DNA of 39,794 bases. It comes from Chthonomonadales bacterium. GTDB lineage: Bacteria; Armatimonadota; Chthonomonadetes; Chthonomonadales; CAJBBX01. Below the pieces are notes generated by a model that saw nothing but the letters and a program-made list of their open reading frames with translations, did not search any database and was not told where the DNA came from. The DNA is taken from assembly GCA_012517255.1 (NCBI GenBank), contig JAAYVH010000135.1, positions 1 to 39,794 of the forward strand, read 5' to 3'. Of this stretch, positions 26,086 to 32,915 are shown piece after piece (position 1 is the first letter of the stretch; each line of letters opens with the position of its first letter). The position numbers and the translations under genes are program-made.

Positions 26086-26785
26086 CCTTGTGGCCGCGGC
26101 CTCGGCCATGGCGGTCGGACTCGACGAGACCCGATCATCGGTTGTCATCGTGGATCAGGATCGGGACCTGCCGGTTACTGTCCGAGCAATGGTGGACGTG
26201 CCGGGCTCTCTGAGCGAGCGCGTAAGCGTGGACGTGCGCGACCAGACCGTACGCGACGCTCTGAAATCCGTGCTTGAGCCCGCGAAGGTTGCCTACGTCG
26301 TGGACGAGGATGTCCCCGATGATGTGAAGGTCACCATTGTCGCCAAAGACGTTCGGTTGCGGTCTGTCGTGGATCTCATTGCCGACGCAGCGGGCATTGG
26401 CTGGCAACGGGAGCTTGGCGCGGGGAAAACCCGTCTTCGGTTCGGCAAGGGTATCCGCACGTGGGTCGGGACGCGCTTAGGCGTCTCGGCCGATCTGCCC
26501 GAGAGGCTCGAAGGCTTGCATCAGATGCTCGTCGAGCCCCTGAAGGAAGGCGTTCTGTGGCGGGCCTACGTCGGCAACGAGGAACGATCCAGCATCACGT
26601 GTCCCCACTGCAAGACGCAGATCACGCGAGTCAGCAAGCCGACCGCCAGCGCATGCCCCAAGTGCGGCGTCGCGTTCAAGCCCGGATGGAAGGTGTGTCC
26701 GTTCGACGGCACGAAGCGGCCTGAAGCGCCCGGCGAGTGGAAGTACTGCCCCGTCTGCGGCAAGGCTCTCGGCAACGCGAAGTAG
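26066..26785 (+). CDS. Exported STN/secretin-like domain protein with C-terminal zinc ribbons
   Basis: A 239-residue protein. Residues 1-18 are a short hydrophobic export signal (MNHIILSLVAAASAMAVG). Residues about 53-125 resemble the STN domain found at the N-terminus of secretins and TonB receptors: VSVDVRDQTVRDALKSVLEPA, then VTIVAKDVRLRSVVDLIADA. The C-terminus has a zinc ribbon with C179, C182, C197 and C200. A second half-ribbon has C211, C228 and C231, and its fourth position is Asp214 (CPFD), not Cys. Zinc ribbons are rarely seen on exported proteins. ATG 26066 has GGAGGAG at 26055-26061. No known family combines these parts as far as I can tell. Confidence 0.7.
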   Translation: MNHIILSLVAAASAMAVGLDETRSSVVIVDQDRDLPVTVRAMVDVPGSLSERVSVDVRDQTVRDALKSVLEPAKVAYVVDEDVPDDVKVTIVAKDVRLRSVVDLIADAAGIGWQRELGAGKTRLRFGKGIRTWVGTRLGVSADLPERLEGLHQMLVEPLKEGVLWRAYVGNEERSSITCPHCKTQITRVSKPTASACPKCGVAFKPGWKVCPFDGTKRPEAPGEWKYCPVCGKALGNAK

Positions 26786-26825
26786 ACGCGTCGCCGGGTC
26801 CCCTCCGCCTTGCCTGACAGACAGA

Positions 26826-26860
26826 ACGACGGGCGGATCCCCCAGGATTCCGCCCGTCGT
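26826..26860. terminator. Hairpin between convergent operons, probable bidirectional terminator
   Basis: A perfect 12-bp inverted repeat (26826-26837 with 26849-26860, arms reading ACGACGGGCGGA and its complement) with an 11-base loop. It lies in the 84-bp gap between the plus-strand STN/zinc-ribbon gene and the minus-strand Spy-like gene. T-tracts on both sides are weak, so termination strength is uncertain. Confidence 0.65.
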
Positions 26861-26869
26861 CGTGTGGCC

Positions 26870-27436
26870 CTATGGCTTGGCGCCGCTCGGCGGCCTCGGC
26901 GGACCCGAACGCCATCGCGCCCGCGCCTCTTCCATGGCTTCCTTGATCATAGCGCGAAGCTTCTCGTGCTGCTCTTTGGTGAGAATGCGTCGAATCTTGG
27001 CCTCGTCTTCCGAGTGTATGCGGAGCAGCCGCCAGTGGATGCTAACGATGTCGCGCAGGATCGCCCGTTCCTGAGCCTTATCAATCTCGTACGCGTCGTA
27101 GAGCACCTGAAGCTGCCGGTGCTTCTCGCCCAGTTCCTGCATCGCCTCACGGCGTTTCTTCTCCGACTCCGCGTACACTGCCTCGATCTGGGCTTGCTGC
27201 TCTTTCGTCATGCCGATGCGGATGCGAGCCTTCTCCTTGTCCTCTTCGGAAGGACCCGGTCGCCGCATGGCTGGACCGCTCCGCTGACTATCGCGCCCGG
27301 GCGGCGGCTGCTGAGCGCACACACTGGGAGCGCTCAGGGCAAGGAATGCCACAGCGACGAGCGCAGCGCTCCACCGTGCAGACCCGTGCGGAGTTGGAGA
27401 ACCTATCCTGCTCATCCCTTCGGCTCCATCGGTCAC
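26870..27436 (-). CDS. Spy/CnrX-like periplasmic protein with two LTxxQ-type motifs
   Basis: A 188-residue protein from GTG 27436 (overlapping the anti-sigma stop); ATG 27415 is the alternative. A signal peptide runs to about residue 41 (PSVCA/QQ). The rest is helical and charged, with MTKEQ at 76-80 and LTKEQ at 152-156, the spaced LTxxQ motifs of Spy/CpxP/ZraP/CnrX-type periplasmic proteins, which act as chaperones or metal sensors. Its place after an ECF sigma gene and a ZAS anti-sigma gene is like cnrH-cnrY-cnrX. It may therefore sense a periplasmic signal. A metal site cannot be asserted: His residues are at 106, 134, 141 and 157, but no defined ligand set is visible. Confidence 0.78.
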   Translation of the reverse strand: MTDGAEGMSRIGSPTPHGSARWSAALVAVAFLALSAPSVCAQQPPPGRDSQRSGPAMRRPGPSEEDKEKARIRIGMTKEQQAQIEAVYAESEKKRREAMQELGEKHRQLQVLYDAYEIDKAQERAILRDIVSIHWRLLRIHSEDEAKIRRILTKEQHEKLRAMIKEAMEEARARWRSGPPRPPSGAKP

Positions 27437-27951
27437 TCGCCGTCGCCTACCAGCAGCACGCGCTGCGTGTCAAACTCGCTGCCGACGATCGTGTCGTCCG
27501 ATGCGACCTCGATATACCGCACCGGTTGGGACGCCGCGATCATCTCGACCAGTCGGCGCTCGTCCTCGGGCCGTACCAGAGCCGTCTGCTGCGGAGCTGG
27601 ACGGCCGATCAAGAAGGCCAGGAGTGCGACAGCGGCGCCGAGAATGGCCCATCGAATAGGCGCGAATACCCCGGCAAACGGTCTGGGGCGGTATACGAGC
27701 GGTCTCGCCGCTGCGGCATCGGCGTTCGACCCGAGCTCATGGAGTCGCTGCTCCAGACGAGGCCACAGATCCGCCGCAGGGGCAGGACTCACCTGTCGCG
27801 CTGCGATGGCGAGGATGCGGCGCTCCTCGGATGCGATACGCGCGCAGTGGGCGCACTGCGACTCATGGGCAGCCATCGCCTGAGCATCGGTTTGGGACAG
27901 TCTGCCCCGAAGCCAGTCTGCGCAATCTCGATCGAAGTTCCGGCATCTCAT
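27433..27951 (-). CDS. ZAS-domain anti-sigma factor
   Basis: A 172-residue membrane protein. The N-terminal zinc-associated anti-sigma domain carries HX3CX2C (H29, C33, C36) with a candidate fourth ligand C10. A single membrane helix is at about 99-115 (RWAILGAAVALLAFLIG), with the C-terminal 55 residues predicted outside the cytoplasm. It would hold the adjacent ECF sigma factor at the membrane until an envelope signal releases it. The start codon overlaps the sigma stop (ATGA), and its own stop overlaps the Spy-like start (GTGA), so all three are co-translated. Confidence 0.88.
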   Translation of the reverse strand: MRCRNFDRDCADWLRGRLSQTDAQAMAAHESQCAHCARIASEERRILAIAARQVSPAPAADLWPRLEQRLHELGSNADAAAARPLVYRPRPFAGVFAPIRWAILGAAVALLAFLIGRPAPQQTALVRPEDERRLVEMIAASQPVRYIEVASDDTIVGSEFDTQRVLLVGDGE

Positions 27952-28577
27952 CGTTCTTTGCCTGCCTGCGCCTTCTCTAGATGGCGGCGCAGCCTCTGTC
28001 GGGCTCGTGCCAGCCTTGTTTTGAGCACGGTGTACGAGAGCCCGGTCATCTCCTGTATCTCGTCGTAGTCACAGTCATTCAGATAGTACAACACGATTAG
28101 CTCGCGGTCGCTGCTGCTCAGCCTGGACAGCGCTTCGTGCAACTCCTTCGATTGCTCCGCACGCTCCAGGACCTCCAGAGCGTCTTGCTCGGCGCTGCCC
28201 GTGGAGATGGCGACCGAAGCGTCTTCATCCTCCGGCCAGGGCTCCTGGGGCCGCGCTTTCTTGCGGCTGTGCAAGTCGCGAGCGATATTCACCGCAATCC
28301 GGAACAGCCATGTGGACACCTTGGACCGATACTGGAAGCGATCGGCATGGAGCCAGGCTCGCAGGAATACCTCGAGCGTGGCTTCCTCCGCGTCCTCGGG
28401 CGAGCCCGTTAGCCGCAACAGGAACCCGTAGATGGGCGCCTGATGCCGACGCGTCAGCTCCTCGAGCCCACGCTGATCCCGACGAGCGCAGAGTGCGAGA
28501 AGTTCCTCGTCGGTCGGCTCTCCGGGCCGGCTGCGCACATCGGTCGAATGTCGGTTGTTCATACAGGCCCGTGTCAC
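27948..28577 (-). CDS. ECF RNA polymerase sigma factor
   Basis: A 209-residue ECF sigma factor paired with the ZAS anti-sigma gene. Region 2 is about residues 38-110, with SPEDAEEATLEVFLRAWLHA and STWLFRIAVNIARDLHSRKK. Region 4 is about 145-200, with LSSSDRELIVLYYLNDCDYD and the helix-turn-helix EIQEMTGLSYTVLKTRLARA. The start is probably GTG 28577, with GGAGGT at 28581-28586 (short spacing); ATG 28562 is possible, five residues later. The segment at 118-136 is acidic and variable. Confidence 0.92.
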   Translation of the reverse strand: MTRACMNNRHSTDVRSRPGEPTDEELLALCARRDQRGLEELTRRHQAPIYGFLLRLTGSPEDAEEATLEVFLRAWLHADRFQYRSKVSTWLFRIAVNIARDLHSRKKARPQEPWPEDEDASVAISTGSAEQDALEVLERAEQSKELHEALSRLSSSDRELIVLYYLNDCDYDEIQEMTGLSYTVLKTRLARARQRLRRHLEKAQAGKER

Positions 28578-28791
28578 CGTACCTCCAGCCGACGTGCATC
28601 GTCCCTTTCACGGAGTGACCCTGAGGCGCACGCTCCGTCTTTCCTTGCACACGATCCATTTGCCTTCATAGACTGCCGCTAACCGTTTCGGCAACAGCCA
28701 TAGGCCATCCTCCCATGGAATCGGCCCCGAAGCGGATTGCAGTGAGGCCGGTGCAGCGCGCGTAGGAACTCCCTTCGGAAGCCAGATGCAA

Positions 28792-28816
28792 AGACCCTCG
28801 GCGATGCCGAGGGTCT
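28792..28816 (-). terminator. Intrinsic terminator of wrbA
   Basis: A perfect 11-bp inverted repeat (28792-28802 with 28806-28816, arms AGACCCTCGGC and complement) with a 3-base loop, 41 bp past the wrbA stop. On the minus strand it is followed by TTGCATCT, a modest T-rich tail. Confidence 0.7.
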
Positions 28817-28856
28817 GTGGGGATCTGCGGGGAATCGAGCGCCCGACCCCGGAGGC

Positions 28857-29471
28857 TCAGCGCTTCAGACGCGAGGCAATCTCCGCCACATGCCTGCCCT
28901 GGAATCGCGCGATGGCGAGCTCATTGTCGCTGGGCAGCCGGGAACCGTCGCCACCGGCGAGCGTGGTGGCGCCGTACGGCGTACCTCCGGTCACCTCTCC
29001 CATTTCCAGCAAGCGTTGCTCGCTGTAGGGTACGCCCACGATGATCATGCCGTGGTGAAGCAGGGTGGTGTGGAAGCTGGTGATCGTGGTTTCTTGACCG
29101 CCGTGCTGCGTGGCGGTGCTGGCGAACACGCTGCCGACCTTGCCTACGAGGGCTCCCTGCATCCACAGGCCGCCTGTTCGGTCCAGGAAGTTGCGCATCT
29201 GCGCCGCCATGTTGCCGAACCGCGTGGGCGTGCCGAAGATGATCGCATCCGCCTCGGCAAGCTGCTCGGGTTCGATCACGGGCACATGGGCGAATGCAGC
29301 CTGTGCGGCTGATGCGCCGGTACGCTCGAGGGCCTCATCCGGCACGAGCTCGGGAACCCGAAAGAGCTTCACCTCGGTATCCGGCACTTCGCGAGCTCCC
29401 GCGGCGATCGCCTCGGCCATGCGGTGGATGTGCCCGTACATGCTGTAGAAGACGACAAATACGCGGGTCAT
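28857..29471 (-). CDS. wrbA: NAD(P)H:quinone oxidoreductase WrbA
   Basis: Flavodoxin-like FMN enzyme that reduces quinones by two electrons, protecting against oxidative stress. It has 204 residues from ATG 29471 with AAGGAG at 29480-29485. The FMN phosphate loop is [14 protein letters not shown] at the N-terminus. Further signatures are [18 protein letters not shown] and [12 protein letters not shown]. The C-terminal [17 protein letters not shown] matches WrbA rather than plain flavodoxin. The frame is open for about 90 residues upstream, but without family similarity. It is a single-gene unit with its own terminator. Confidence 0.95.
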   Translation of the reverse strand: MTRVFVVFYSMYGHIHRMAEAIAAGAREVPDTEVKLFRVPELVPDEALERTGASAAQAAFAHVPVIEPEQLAEADAIIFGTPTRFGNMAAQMRNFLDRTGGLWMQGALVGKVGSVFASTATQHGGQETTITSFHTTLLHHGMIIVGVPYSEQRLLEMGEVTGGTPYGATTLAGGDGSRLPSDNELAIARFQGRHVAEIASRLKR

Positions 29472-30042
29472 GGATTTCTCTCCTTCAATGAGCGTTGCGT
29501 GGTGCGTTCGATCAAGCATTATGGGATACGTCATCGAGGTCGGCATGGTGCCGAGCGACGTCGCGCAGAACGCGGCCCCGGACCCCATTCCGCGCGATGC
29601 GCGACGGAGATCCATGGCGCAGTCTCCGGCCCGATGCCGGTGCACGGCCGATCCGTTTCTGTCCCGGCGGTTGCCGTTCGGCGTGAAGGACCGGTCGTGT
29701 TCAGGCCGGGCCAGCGGCCCGGTCACAGCAAAGACCCCCATAGGGTACGCAGGAATGGCGACGCGTTCAGTTCGAGCCTCTGTGCCGCCCGTTCAGGCGG
29801 CGTCCAACGGCGTCACTCCCGGGATCATCCTGACGGATCCGCTATCACCGGCGGCGCCCCACACTGCATGCCCTGCGTGGCCCTCGCGATGGGGTACGCG
29901 CGGATCGGCGTTCGCATGCAGGCGGATCGTGCGCATCGTTCAGCCTCGGCCCAGCCACGAGCACGACGGGACGCAATCTCAGGTTCATGTCTGAGGCAAC
30001 GAAAACACCGCAGTCTGTTGTGCACTGACCTTACGCGAGCGC
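29472..30042. other. Gene-free stretch between wrbA and the riboswitch promoter
   Basis: About 570 bp. It includes the wrbA leader and, on the minus strand, a weak -10-like CATAAT at 29518-29523 with no clear -35. Open frames up to 174 codons exist on the plus strand, but they look like random GC-rich translation. No RNA gene, repeat or protein family is recognised. It could hold a decayed gene or an unknown RNA. Confidence 0.4.
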
Positions 30043-30072
30043 TTGACACGCCGGGTATCGCTGCGGTAACCT
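30043..30072 (+). promoter_or_regulatory. Promoter of the cobalamin-riboswitch operon
   Basis: TTGACA at 30043-30048 is a perfect -35 hexamer. TAACCT at 30067-30072 is a weak -10 at 18-bp spacing. Transcription would begin just before the riboswitch aptamer. Confidence 0.5.
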
Positions 30073-30079
30073 GACTTTG

Positions 30080-30303
30080 CGCGATACCGATGCGGTGACC
30101 GCCGAGGTCTGGCGGTCATGGGGGAAGTCCGGTGCAAGTCCGGCGCAGTCCCGCTACGGTGTGTGTCTCCTGGAGGCACGAGCCCGAATGCCCAGCCGCA
30201 TCGCATCACGAAAGCCCTTCGCGAGAAAGGGTGTGATGCAGGCGGGCCGTCAGGAATGGCGGCATCCGGCGACCATCACACCATCCGCAAGGATGGTGTT
30301 TTT
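30080..30303 (+). ncRNA. Cobalamin riboswitch with transcription-terminating expression platform
   Basis: The aptamer core reads GGAAGTCCGGTGCAAGTCC followed by GGCGCAGTCCCGC (30122-30152), the conserved cobalamin-riboswitch centre. A B12-box-like GAGCCCGAATGCCCAGCC lies at 30180-30197; it deviates slightly from consensus. A 7-bp hairpin at 30097-30117 precedes the core. A later hairpin (30203-30239, GCATCAC paired with GTGATGC, inner stem CCCTT/AAGGG) fits the kissing-loop stem. The 3' strand of that hairpin overlaps 30230-30238, which can instead pair perfectly with 30274-30282 and so block the terminator. The logic is OFF with cobalamin, ON without. The downstream genes include two BtuF-like proteins, which supports B12 as the ligand. 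Confidence 0.9.
30278..30303 (+). terminator. Intrinsic terminator of the cobalamin riboswitch
   Basis: Nine-base-pair stem (30278-30286 with 30291-30299), GCAA tetraloop, then TTTTT at 30299-30303. Its left arm overlaps the right arm of the antiterminator (30274-30282), so the two cannot form together. Confidence 0.88.
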
Positions 30304-30371
30304 CGTTAGGCCGGTCCGCAAGCGACACTTGCCTCGCGACGGAGCAATAAGCCCAAAAGGAGAAGGTGTCC

Positions 30372-31112
30372 ATGCACACCGGCCGCACCGCCTTTACGCT
30401 CATTGAGCTCCTCGTCGTCATCGCGATCATCGCCATCCTGGCGGCGATCCTGTTCCCCGTCTTTGCCCAGGCGCGCGAGAAAGCGCGGCAGACGTCCTGC
30501 AGCTCCAACCTTAAGCAGCTCGGCCTTGCCACCCTCATGTATGCTCAGGACTACGACGAGACCTATCCGCTCTATCAGTACGATGACTGTCAGGGTTTCA
30601 CGTGCTATCAGTACTGGTTCGGTCTGCGCGTCGGCAACACGTGGGACAAGACGCGCGGTCTGCTCTACCCGTACATGAAGAACCACCAGATCCAGCGCTG
30701 CCCGAGCTTCAGCGCGGTTCCTCGCTTCGGCGACGGCAACGGCTATGGGTACAACTGGGGCTACCTTGGATCGGACTACTACCTTACGTTCAACTGGCCG
30801 CCCAAGAATCCCGCATCAGAGGCCGCCCTATCGGCGCCAGCCGACAAGGCTCTCTTTGCCGACGCAGGCTTCGTGAACGTGCCGTGGTTCGGAGGGTCCG
30901 GCGAGATCATGGAGACGCCGGGCATAGATCCGCCATCCATGTGGTGGGGGAATCCCACGGTGGAATTTCGGCATCTCGACAATGGGAAGATCATTGACAC
31001 GGCCAACTTCACGGTAACCCATAAGGGGCTCGCGAACTTCGTGTTCGCCGACGGCCACGTCAAGGCGCTGCGTCAGGGATCCGTGACCGACGCGATGTTC
31101 ACGAGGAACTGA
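30372..31112 (+). CDS. Prepilin-type protein with C-terminal H-X9-DG motif
   Basis: A 246-residue type IV pilin/pseudopilin-like protein. The N-terminus has the prepilin peptidase site [11 protein letters not shown] (cleavage after A7, Glu at +5), then a hydrophobic helix to about residue 31 and the REKARQ segment. A globular extracellular domain follows, rich in Tyr/Trp/Gly, with [20 protein letters not shown]. The C-terminus has His-X9-Asp-Gly ([12 protein letters not shown]). Such proteins are abundant in Armatimonadota and Planctomycetes and most have no known role. The ATG at 30372 has AAAAGGAG at 30355-30362. It is the first gene after a cobalamin riboswitch and is followed 2 bp later by a BtuF-like gene, which links it by context to B12 uptake. 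Confidence 0.88.
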   Translation: MHTGRTAFTLIELLVVIAIIAILAAILFPVFAQAREKARQTSCSSNLKQLGLATLMYAQDYDETYPLYQYDDCQGFTCYQYWFGLRVGNTWDKTRGLLYPYMKNHQIQRCPSFSAVPRFGDGNGYGYNWGYLGSDYYLTFNWPPKNPASEAALSAPADKALFADAGFVNVPWFGGSGEIMETPGIDPPSMWWGNPTVEFRHLDNGKIIDTANFTVTHKGLANFVFADGHVKALRQGSVTDAMFTRN

Positions 31113-31114
31113 CT

Positions 31115-31945
31115 GTGGTTACTGGTGGCCGCGTCTATTGCGACGCGCTCGGCGCGCCAGTGCACGTGCCCGATCGTCCTGCGCGTGTCGTGAGCTTGGT
31201 CTCGGGCGTTACCGAAGCCATATGCGCCATGGGCTGCGGCCACCGCATAGCCGGAGTCAGCGCGTATTGCCATCGGTATGTGCCCGATCTGCAGGCGCCG
31301 GTAGTCGGCGACTATCTGACGGTGGATCACGAGCGATTGGCCGACCTGAAGCCTGACCTGATGCTGCTGACCACCGGCGTGCAGCGCGCTCTGGCGAGAA
31401 AGCTGAGCGGCGCCGGCTACCCGGTGTACGTGGTGCCGTTGCCTTCCAGCATCCATGGCGTCCTCGAGAACGTGATGCTGGTCGGTGGGCTCCTCGGCGA
31501 GGTGGAGGCCGCCCGAAGGCTGGCGGATGCCTGGACGGAGTCGCTGCGCGCGATCCGATCATCTGCCGGCGACCGGCGCGTGCGTGTCTTTGCGGAGCTC
31601 TGGTTCGGCAAGCATGTTCGCGTTCCGGGTGGTCTGACGTTCATCAATGACATGATCGGCTTCGCCGGAGGCATCAATGTGTTTGGCGAGGCGGCTCAGG
31701 CCTATATGACGCTGGACCCTGTGGATGCTGCCGCGCGCTCTCCTGACGTGTGGCTGCTGTTCTCGGAGCCCGAATACCCGGTCGATGGTCGGGCGCTCAT
31801 GCGGGAGCGCGGCTGGGATCGGGCGATGCCCGGTCTGCGGCTTGTGGAGGCTGGCGTCGAGCCTCATCGGAACATGATCCATGACGGGCCGTCCATGGTG
31901 AGCGCCGTGCAGTGGCTCTCGGAGAGGATCGCCGAATGCGGCTGA
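31115..31945 (+). CDS. BtuF-like substrate-binding protein lacking a signal peptide
   Basis: A 276-residue protein of the periplasmic-binding-protein family that includes BtuF and siderophore-binding proteins. RVVSLVSGVTEAICAMGCGHRIAGVS at the N-terminus, LADLKPDLMLLTTG and the PDVWLLFSEPEYPV segment are recognisable. The start is GTG 31115, 2 bp after the pilin gene. There is no signal peptide: the protein begins directly with the first strand (VTGGRVYCDALG), unlike its downstream paralogue. It could be cytoplasmic, or need another export route. Cobalamin or a corrinoid as ligand is suggested by the riboswitch. Confidence 0.82.
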   Translation: MVTGGRVYCDALGAPVHVPDRPARVVSLVSGVTEAICAMGCGHRIAGVSAYCHRYVPDLQAPVVGDYLTVDHERLADLKPDLMLLTTGVQRALARKLSGAGYPVYVVPLPSSIHGVLENVMLVGGLLGEVEAARRLADAWTESLRAIRSSAGDRRVRVFAELWFGKHVRVPGGLTFINDMIGFAGGINVFGEAAQAYMTLDPVDAAARSPDVWLLFSEPEYPVDGRALMRERGWDRAMPGLRLVEAGVEPHRNMIHDGPSMVSAVQWLSERIAECG

Positions 31946-32826
31946 TAGCGAGTCTGCTCGTCGGCGTGCTGCTCGCGACAGCCCGGCCTGCCGACGGGCA
32001 GCCTCAGGCGCGGTCAAGAGCACCCATCGTTGTCACCGATGTGCGTGGCGTGTCTGTGACGCTTCGGGAGCCTCCGCGGCGCATTGTCTCGTTGGCTCCC
32101 GCCGTCACCGAAATCCTCTTCGCCATCGGCGCGGGTTCAAACGTTGTCGGCGTTACGGCGTTCTGCGATTACCCAAAGGCGGCGCGGAGGCTCCCCAGGG
32201 TGGGCGACCTGAACGTCAGCGCCGAAAAGGTGCTGGGGCTGAAGCCCGACCTTGTGATCGGCGACGTGGAGGCGAACCGCAAGTCCATCGCGCTGCTTGA
32301 GCGTCTTGCCCCTCTGAAAGGTCGTCTGTTCGTGGTCGCCGGCAAGGACTTCCGCGAGATCTTTGCGGCGGTCGAAAGCGTCGGTAGGGTCACGGGCCGC
32401 GCCGCCGAAGCCGCGCGATCGGTGGCGCGCATGAAGCGAACCCTGGCGCAGATCCGTGCCCAGGTGGCCCGCTCCGGGGCTCGTCCACGGACGGTGTTCG
32501 TGGTCCAGACGGAGCCTCTCTGGTTGGCGGGATCGGGCACGTTCATTGACGATCTGATCACGGCGGCCGGCGGCCAGAACCTGGGCCGGATGGCCGGCAG
32601 AGGCTACCGCTCGTTCAGTCTCGAACGTCTCATCGCGCTGAGCCCCGATGTTATCGTCTCGAGCGACGCGAGCCTGCGCAGTCTCCGGGGCAAGGCAGGA
32701 TGGAACGCGCTTGCTGCGGTCCGCGCGGGACGGGTGTACGTGCTCGGATACGATGCGGTGCGACCGGGTCCCCGGCTCGCAGAGGCTGTCGTGCAGCTCC
32801 ATCGCTGGCTTCACCCGCGGCCATAG
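31936..32826 (+). CDS. btuF: BtuF-like cobalamin ABC transporter substrate-binding protein
   Basis: A 296-residue exported binding protein. The signal peptide (residues 1-21, MRLIASLLVGVLLATARPADG) has no lipobox cysteine. Then come PRRIVSLAPAVTEILFAIGAG, VVGVTAFCDYP, VLGLKPDLVIGD and TFIDDLITAAGGQN, all typical of BtuF. ATG 31936 has GGAGAGG at 31921-31927 and overlaps the end of the upstream paralogue by 10 bp. The partner permease and ATPase (BtuC, BtuD) are not in this window. Cobalamin specificity rests on the riboswitch and family resemblance; iron-siderophore binding is the main alternative. Confidence 0.85.
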   Translation: MRLIASLLVGVLLATARPADGQPQARSRAPIVVTDVRGVSVTLREPPRRIVSLAPAVTEILFAIGAGSNVVGVTAFCDYPKAARRLPRVGDLNVSAEKVLGLKPDLVIGDVEANRKSIALLERLAPLKGRLFVVAGKDFREIFAAVESVGRVTGRAAEAARSVARMKRTLAQIRAQVARSGARPRTVFVVQTEPLWLAGSGTFIDDLITAAGGQNLGRMAGRGYRSFSLERLIALSPDVIVSSDASLRSLRGKAGWNALAAVRAGRVYVLGYDAVRPGPRLAEAVVQLHRWLHPRP

Positions 32827-32871
32827 TCGGCAGCCTTCAGGGCGATGCCGCCCGGGCAGGCAGCGGTCCCG

Positions 32872-32880
32872 TGCTACAAT
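32872..32880 (+). promoter_or_regulatory. Extended -10 promoter of the aldolase operon
   Basis: TGCTACAAT, an extended -10 box (TGn-TACAAT), 36 bp before the aldolase start. No -35 hexamer is evident. It is nearly identical to the box at 8562-8570. Confidence 0.55.
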
Positions 32881-32915
32881 GAAGCCGAATCTTCCTCGCA
32901 AGAAGGGCTTTGTGC

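Noticed and set aside
26810-27883. Plus-strand open frame of 357 codons
   Set aside because: Antisense to the Spy-like and ZAS anti-sigma genes and crosses the hairpin; no recognisable protein.
29472-29741. N-terminal extension of wrbA
   Set aside because: No WrbA similarity, and ATG 29471 has a strong ribosome site directly before the flavodoxin fold.
29470-29994. Open frame of 174 codons in the gap after wrbA
   Set aside because: Pro/Arg/Ser-rich random-looking product, overlaps the wrbA leader and has no ribosome site.
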